From: Branchiostoma floridae
Taxonomy: Eukaryota > Chordata > Leptocardii > Amphioxiformes > Branchiostomatidae
Assembly: GCF_000003815.2 (NCBI RefSeq)
Contig: NC_049980.1
Coordinates: 5,104,357 to 5,168,356, forward strand
Direction: 5' to 3'
Length of the DNA: 64,000 nt
The notes beneath the pieces are model-generated. The model did not search any database and had not been told where the DNA came from. It was given only the letters and a program-made list of their open reading frames with translations. The translations under genes were made by a program, and so were the position numbers. This document shows, one piece after another, positions 58,601 to 64,000 of this stretch. How positions within the stretch are numbered: the first letter of the stretch is position 1; every line of letters starts with the position of its first letter.

Positions 58601-59280
58601 TGCCTGTGTGAACGCGTGTACATCAGTGTATGTGTGAGGGTGTTACGTTTGTAATGTTAGACGTTCGTTTTTGTGTTTATATGTTTGCTTGTGTATGTGC
58701 CTGAGTGTCAGTTCATGTGTGTGAATTTTCATGTGTGTGTGTTTGAGCGAGTCTGTTTGTGAGTGGGTGTGTATAGGTATTTGTGTGATGACGTGTGTGC
58801 ATGTACGTGTGTGTCTAAGCGTGTGCAGGTGTGTGTGTGCGTGTGTTAGTGTGAGTTTATTATGTGTTTGTGTGCGTGCATACGTGTGTATGTTTTAGTG
58901 CATGTGTGTGTGTGTGTGTGCGTGCATGTATTAGTGTGATTTTATGCGTGTGTGTGTGTTAGTGTGTATGTGTTAGTATGAGTTTATGTGTGTGTGTATA
59001 TTCGTGTGTTAGTGTGAGTTTATGCGTGTGTGTGAGAGTGCGTTAATGTACGTGTGTGTGAGTGTTGGTGTGTGTGTGTGTGAGTGCATGTGTTAGTGTG
59101 AGTTTATGTGTGTGCGCCTGCCTGTGTGGACGCGTGTACATGTAAGTCTTAGGGTGTAACTGTTTGTACACGTTTATGATTGTATACTTTTGTTTGTGCG
59201 TATATATATATATGTGTGTGTGTATGTGTATGTGCGCGTGTGTGCATGTTTATGTGTGTTTGTTTGCTTGTGTTTGTGTG
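58370..59280. repeat. 900-bp GT-rich repeat block with a higher-order unit
   Basis: Continuous tgtgtg sequence in which gtgttagtgtgagtttatgtg or a close variant recurs about seven times. Open frames here are low-complexity artefacts. Confidence 0.85.
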
Positions 59281-59833
59281 TGCTGCTTGCGCGAGTGTAA
59301 ACCTGGTATTTCATGAGTGTCGGTGGAACGTGTAGTGACCTATGATATATGAGTGAGTGCAAAAGACGTATGTACAAGTGAAAATGTGTACATTTATTCT
59401 CTGTAAACATATCTATTAATAGTGTACTGTCAATAAATTGAGAAGTGTAAACGTGTAAATGTAAATGCATATTTGTGTATAAATGCGACACGTCTTATAT
59501 GGGTCACAGTGAAGTGTTTGTGTGTAATGTGTTGATGTTTATGTCGTTGTCAATGTATTTGTTTGCGTTGATGAAAATTTGAATATATATCAAAGCATCA
59601 GAAAGCAGTAGTCAGTTAACTATCAATGATATTAAGAAGCAAGCTTCAAAATTCCGAAAAATAACAGAAACGCACACTGTCAACTAACATTGGAAATGCT
59701 TTGATAGAAAAATGTTACTAGAAGAGACAATATCGCTGGTGACTTCGAAAGAAACCTTGAAACACAATTGACTACAGACAGTGGACTACTGATCTATTAA
59801 GCTTGACGCATGGTCTATCCACGCCCCCTAGCG

Positions 59834-62800
59834 TCACAGCTCTGCCCTGCTCTCGGAGTCCCTGTAGCCATACGGACTGACGATCTCCACGCCACAGTTC
59901 AGGACCCGGACCAGTTTCTTCGGTCTGTCCCAGGCGTCTACCTCCGTCTCCGCAATCTTCTTCACCACAGACTACGAAGAAGGGAATTTTAAGATATTAA
60001 AGGCAAAATAATTTCTGTTGTTAACGGTACACGGTAGATGAAACAGCAATAGCAAGACTAGAAAGGCAACATTTTCGCGAAAATGCAGAATAATCTTCTC
60101 GCAGCCTTTTGTCAAGATACTCACACACAATACTATACCTATAGTTTTGTGTGCGAATAAAAAACAACATCAATTTCACACGCACAAAATACAGATGGAC
60201 ATAATATCATATTCTATTCCGACTGATGTTTTTAATGGTTTATGCAATAATCATTAATGACCATTACGTATACACGGGATGTTTCTATTTATATCATTAT
60301 GTGTCAGAAGAAGACGAAAAAGAAGAAAATCACACCAGCAAAAAAATTGCAAATGGCCATGTGATCTATTAATTAACATCGTTCTTGGTGGTGTGTATTC
60401 CCGCCATAGTATAGATGCATGAAACCACGTGATGATTATCGTTTGTTTCTTTACCATGGACCATATACATAAGACAGTTTACAATTATGATTCTTTCTAA
60501 CCATTTAAACCCCCGAATCCGGTTTTATGAAACAAAACAAAAAATTATCTTCCAACTCACCAATCCTTGCAGAACCTTCCCGAACACGACATAGCGTTTG
60601 TCCAGAAACCTGGAATGCGGATACAGAGAGACATTGTTAGAACGGCGTCATTACAATAGATATGCACATGTACCTAGAAATGGAACTGGCCAACAATGTT
60701 TTTAAGTGGAACCTGAAATTAAGCGACGTACTATTTCGATGTATCACATCAGAAAAAAAAAAAAAACGAATGAGACATGAGTTCAATATCAATTTTCAAC
60801 ACAAATCTATTTACGCCAGTCTTTCTAACACATTATGATACACTTCTTTCTCTTTGTGTTAAATGCTTGTTCATGCTTATCCACGGGGTAACCTTTATCC
60901 GTTTTTTTACAACAGGGTATTTATTCTAATCAGTGTTATTACGTGCATGAATGGTGGTTTCAAACTGCAATATTTACAAAGCATTACAATTTGAAACTAC
61001 CGTCTGTCGACTTGTTATCTCTAAATATTAAATCTTTTTAAAGAATTCAAACGGATAAAGGTTACCTCGCGGATAAAGGTGAAGTACCCTTACCTAGCAG
61101 TCTGTAGTGTGATAAAGAACTGTGATTGGTTGGTGTCCGGCCCGTGATTGGCCATGGAAACCCAACCAGTGCCTTTGTGACTCAGCAGGAAGTTTTCGTC
61201 AGGAAAGACTTCACCGTAAATGCTCTTTCCTGGGGTAAGATGTATACGTCAATAACTGCTTATTATTGTGTTAACGAATTAAACAAATTACTTTTTTTTT
61301 CTTTCTTCCATTTTTAGCTAATCAAAACTCAGAACGGCTGATGACGTCAGCAAAGGTGCGTAATATACCTTCAAAAACGTCTTTACGTCATGTAGGCGCA
61401 AGTAGCTCAGCCGACAATGCAACCTTCTATAACAAAGCAAAAGACTAAGGTTTCTGTCCAGCCTCGGAAAATTTAAATCTATTTTTCTTCATTTTTTAAT
61501 TTTTAGACAAATGTCATATATACAACGCTTTCATCTTGCAAACAGAGCACTGCACGTTTAGCAATCGGCCTTTTTAGTTCTTTCCTAACCTGTTATTTTC
61601 TGCCCACCTAAAACATCTTGCATTTTCGTCGAAAACGTGACCTTTCTAGCGTTTACACAATCTCTCAATTAATTGGTGAACACATCTGAACATAAAATGA
61701 TGGAAGATTAAAAGGAAACACAAAACAAGACTGGCAATAAAAATATTACTGCCATGACGACGATTGAGGGGAACAACAATACAGCTCAAATCAGAAATAG
61801 ACTGGAACTTCCCTGTCGCACTATCCCAGGCACAATATACGAGCCCACCTGTAACATAAACCTACAGCCAGCAGAAATGTTGTCGTCAATAAGCGTGTAC
61901 TGTCTTATGATCGAACGGAAACTTTTCTTTGTATTCGTATGTAGTCATTTGCAAAGTGTCAACGATTTTCCCTTGATAACACATTGTATAGACATATCAT
62001 AATGTCAGACACCCAACTGTCAATGATATTAAATTTTGAATACAAAATGTAGACTCAGTGACGTTTGTGTACGATTTTAATAACTTGTATTGAAACTTTA
62101 CCTCCCGTGCCGTCCCAGTTCGTGATGTCACCTCCCTGTATCACGTGATCTTTGACGACACGGTGGAAGATGGACCCCTTGTAGCTGAAACTCGACTGGA
62201 ATAAAACAAGGGACATTCCGTCATCATTTTAGACCTCAAAAGCAGCGCAGAGCACCTAGGCCACACTGCACTTATTTTATGGATGACATCCCCTGGATAC
62301 CCTAAAACTAATGCGAGAGGGCGAAAAAAATGCTACTAAACCGTAGTTGAATTCTTTTAACACTCAGCTAGAAATGTGAACAATATATCGTGAACAATCC
62401 ATCATAAAATGGCGTTCAGCTACATGTACCGTTATAGTTGTACAATTATTATTCAACTGGTGTATTGTTGCAGCCAGTAGGTACCCAATTTGGGTAATGA
62501 GACGAAGCACCTCCTCCAACGTGGGGCCCCAATTTTACATACCTAAGTCGAATGTAATCCCTTACAACATGTCCGAGCTAAACCTATCTTAGGATCGAAC
62601 TCAGACCCACAAATCCATATCTCCTCTTCTTCTCAATTGTATGTTACTGTTGTTTTGTTTTTCAGTATTCTGAATAAAAATTTGGAACAAAAAGATTGTT
62701 TGAAAATAGTAGTTGAAGAGAGAAGGAATCTGACTCACGTCTCCCTTCCATGTGCCCTTCATAAGAGCTGCGAAGTTCATGACCGTGGCCGGGACGATGT

Positions 62801-62864
62801 CTCCAAACAGCCCGATCACAATCCTCCCCACCGGCTCGTCATCGATCTCTATATCCATCCAGGC
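59834..62864 (-). CDS. Cyclophilin-type peptidyl-prolyl cis-trans isomerase, five 3' coding exons (5' end missing)
   Basis: The family catalyses proline cis-trans isomerisation and acts in protein folding. Exons on the minus strand, each with GT-AG borders and phases that join in frame: 62739-62864, 62102-62195, 61094-61229, 60561-60609 and 59834-59971 with TGA. They encode about 180 residues covering almost the whole cyclophilin fold. Visible landmarks are [61 protein letters not shown] and [11 protein letters not shown]. The sequence before exon 62864 (signal peptide or N terminus) is not found here; its exon probably lies beyond 64000 or was missed. In human cyclophilin A numbering, R55, Q63, N102, Q111 and F113 are kept. 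F60 is His, M61 is Val, A103 is His, W121 is Phe and H126 is Tyr. Overall it looks closest to the secretory (PPIB/PPIC-like) or invertebrate secreted cyclophilins, but the subclass is not certain. It ends in SRAEL, which is not a standard KDEL signal. A candidate poly(A) signal is at 59393-59398. Confidence 0.9.
60868..61093. mobile_element. About 226-bp GTAACGC-family element filling the 5' part of a cyclophilin intron
   Basis: Contains cacggggtaacctttatcc, caaactgcaatattta, gtctgtcgacttg and, at the right end, gataaaggtgaagtaccctt. On the gene strand its terminal GTAAGGGTACTTCACC lines up with the family end GTAACGCTAGTTCACC and coincides with the GT donor after exon 61094-61229. Confidence 0.65.
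62257..62420. mobile_element. Left part of a GGCCACACTG-family element in a cyclophilin intron
   Basis: taggccacactgcacttatt, atggatgacatccc and aaactaatgcgagaggg match the family left end. No matching right end is seen before the next exon of the intron boundary. Confidence 0.5.
62470..62620. mobile_element. SINE-like fragment in a cyclophilin intron
   Basis: ccaacgtggggccccaattt followed by tacatacctaagtcgaatg and, later, aggatcgaactcagaccc resembles the 28690 and 43745 repeats. Poorly preserved. Confidence 0.35.
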
Positions 62865-64000
62865 CTACGGGGTCGAAAAGCGTATTTTATTCTATTATCG
62901 CTTAGATTATTGCAGACTTAATGTACTTATTATTTTGTAATATATCTTCTATGCATCGTTTATATTGCATAGCCAGCAGTAAACGAGACAACAAGCGGCA
63001 TGATCCGTATTTGATTTATTGATCCCGCTTCAACTGCATGGATCAAAAGCGGCCCCTATTAATCCTTGTCAGTACTGCAGCAACATGGTGGCGCTTGCGC
63101 GCTGTGAGCCTGCAATGATTACATCAACTGCTAGGAGTCTCCATTGTAACGTTGATTGATTGATTAATTCAACGGTACGATTGAAGTGCATGATTGAAGT
63201 GCATCTTTTGTGATCTTATTATGCAAATAAAATAATATTACAAAGTATAGCATTTTCATATATTCTTCAAAAAGCAACGCATAGTCTGTAGCTTTTTCCC
63301 CTGCTGTTAAACGCCTTGCAAGCAGATATTCATACTGAAGGCTACGAATGAAAAATATTGTTTCCTCAGTTCCTGTGTCCCCAAAACCCACCTACCCAGG
63401 CCTATAGCCCGTGGATGGGCAGTGGAGTCACTTAGTTCCTAGTTAGAACTTTTATTCAGCCTGCTTCCTATTGAAGTTAATAAAAATCCCTTGTCCTAAC
63501 TAATGAATGAAACAGATGTGTAACCATTATACACAAAATTAAAGTTTGTCTTTGAAAACATAAATGCGTTCTTAAACTGAATTCTATCACTTGAGTTTGG
63601 GAAAAATCATAATTTATTTTGATACTAGTAATCCTTACCTACCGACCCCGATTTTTGAGAACGGAAACAGGAAACACAGCATTTTTTCATAAGTCTGAGA
63701 TCTATATATTAGCTCAGATCATTGGACGGACACCTTGATATGATCCAAACAGGACGATAATGGGTACAACTGCGCTACCACTATGTGTGGCAAATGGCAG
63801 TTTAACCATTAATTGATGATACCAGACAATTTTAAAGTAATAATCTTCTCCAAGATAGTCTAAAATATGAGCACTGATATCTATTTTCAGATTCGCGCCC
63901 TGTATGTTTAACGTCAAGGTTTATCTAAGTCATCTATGACCACAGCAGCTGTTTGGATAAAAAATGCTTTAGGTTCAGATAATGATTTATTATTTCCCAT
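62865..64000. other. Upstream of the first cyclophilin exon seen; no exon found
   Basis: I looked on the minus strand for an exon with a signal peptide and a phase-0 donor that would join to exon 62739-62864. None was convincing. Confidence 0.4.

Noticed and set aside
61385-61460. A-box-like caagtagctcag suggesting a tRNA
   Set aside because: No B box or acceptor stem follows.

Overview
This window looks like a draft shotgun assembly of an animal genome: two runs of N, intron-containing genes with GT-AG junctions and AATAAA signals, about 40% GC flanks, large gene-poor spaces, and dense short inverted-repeat transposons. My best guess is an amphioxus (Branchiostoma); that rests on the general look of the sequence and its repeats and is an inference. 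I recognise no bacterial operon, CRISPR array, rRNA or intact tRNA gene.

Four protein-coding genes can be supported. Three are paralogues of one family that I do not recognise: 14654-15514 (+), 37589-38416 (+) and 40455-41213 (-). Each has one uninterrupted coding exon preceded by a 3' splice site 100-170 nt before the ATG. Each protein has an M-A start, a signal peptide, a short conserved block (T-[IL]-x-x-FW-x-x-VK-x-AV), a long charged coiled coil with N-glycosylation sequons, and an acidic tyrosine-rich tail (YYYDY, YDYD, YDYD). The second and third are convergent, about 2 kb apart. This local family of predicted secreted, probably tyrosine-sulfated coiled-coil proteins is the most interesting content here. 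The fourth gene is a cyclophilin on the minus strand at the right end (59834-62864). Its last five coding exons splice in frame; its 5' end was not found inside the window.

The rest is mostly mobile-element debris. Recognisable families are: (1) about 205-bp elements with CTGTAAATGCA ends and TA target duplications (3605, 4114, 24539, 57709); (2) about 210-bp elements with GTAACGCTAGTTCACC ends (window start, 25000, 38421, 39627, 49076, 60868), one starting 4 bp after a stop codon and one reaching a cyclophilin splice donor; (3) 340-620-bp elements with GGCCACA/ATGGATGACATCC ends (1549, 4620, 10672, 15835, 26631, 29577, 36765, 62257); (4) two 958/959-bp elements flanked by TTAA (25179, 34929), piggyBac-like; (5) a 340-bp element with an ATATG duplication (45322); (6) a 1.37-kb GC-rich inverted-repeat element (5846); (7) tRNA-derived SINEs (27197, 43883, 49785, 52660); (8) a LINE reverse-transcriptase C-terminal fragment (24183). 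There are also several single foldback elements, a 177-bp tandem array (46020), a 114-bp in-frame tandem repeat (42026), a degenerate minisatellite (53755), and AC, GT, ATTC and AG simple repeats.

Layout: 1-14.2 kb transposons and gap; 14.2-15.7 kb family gene 1; 15.8-36.8 kb transposon-dominated; 37.4-41.3 kb family genes 2 and 3 with two family-2 elements between them; 41.4-59.3 kb repeats; 59.8-62.9 kb cyclophilin; 62.9-64 kb no gene seen.
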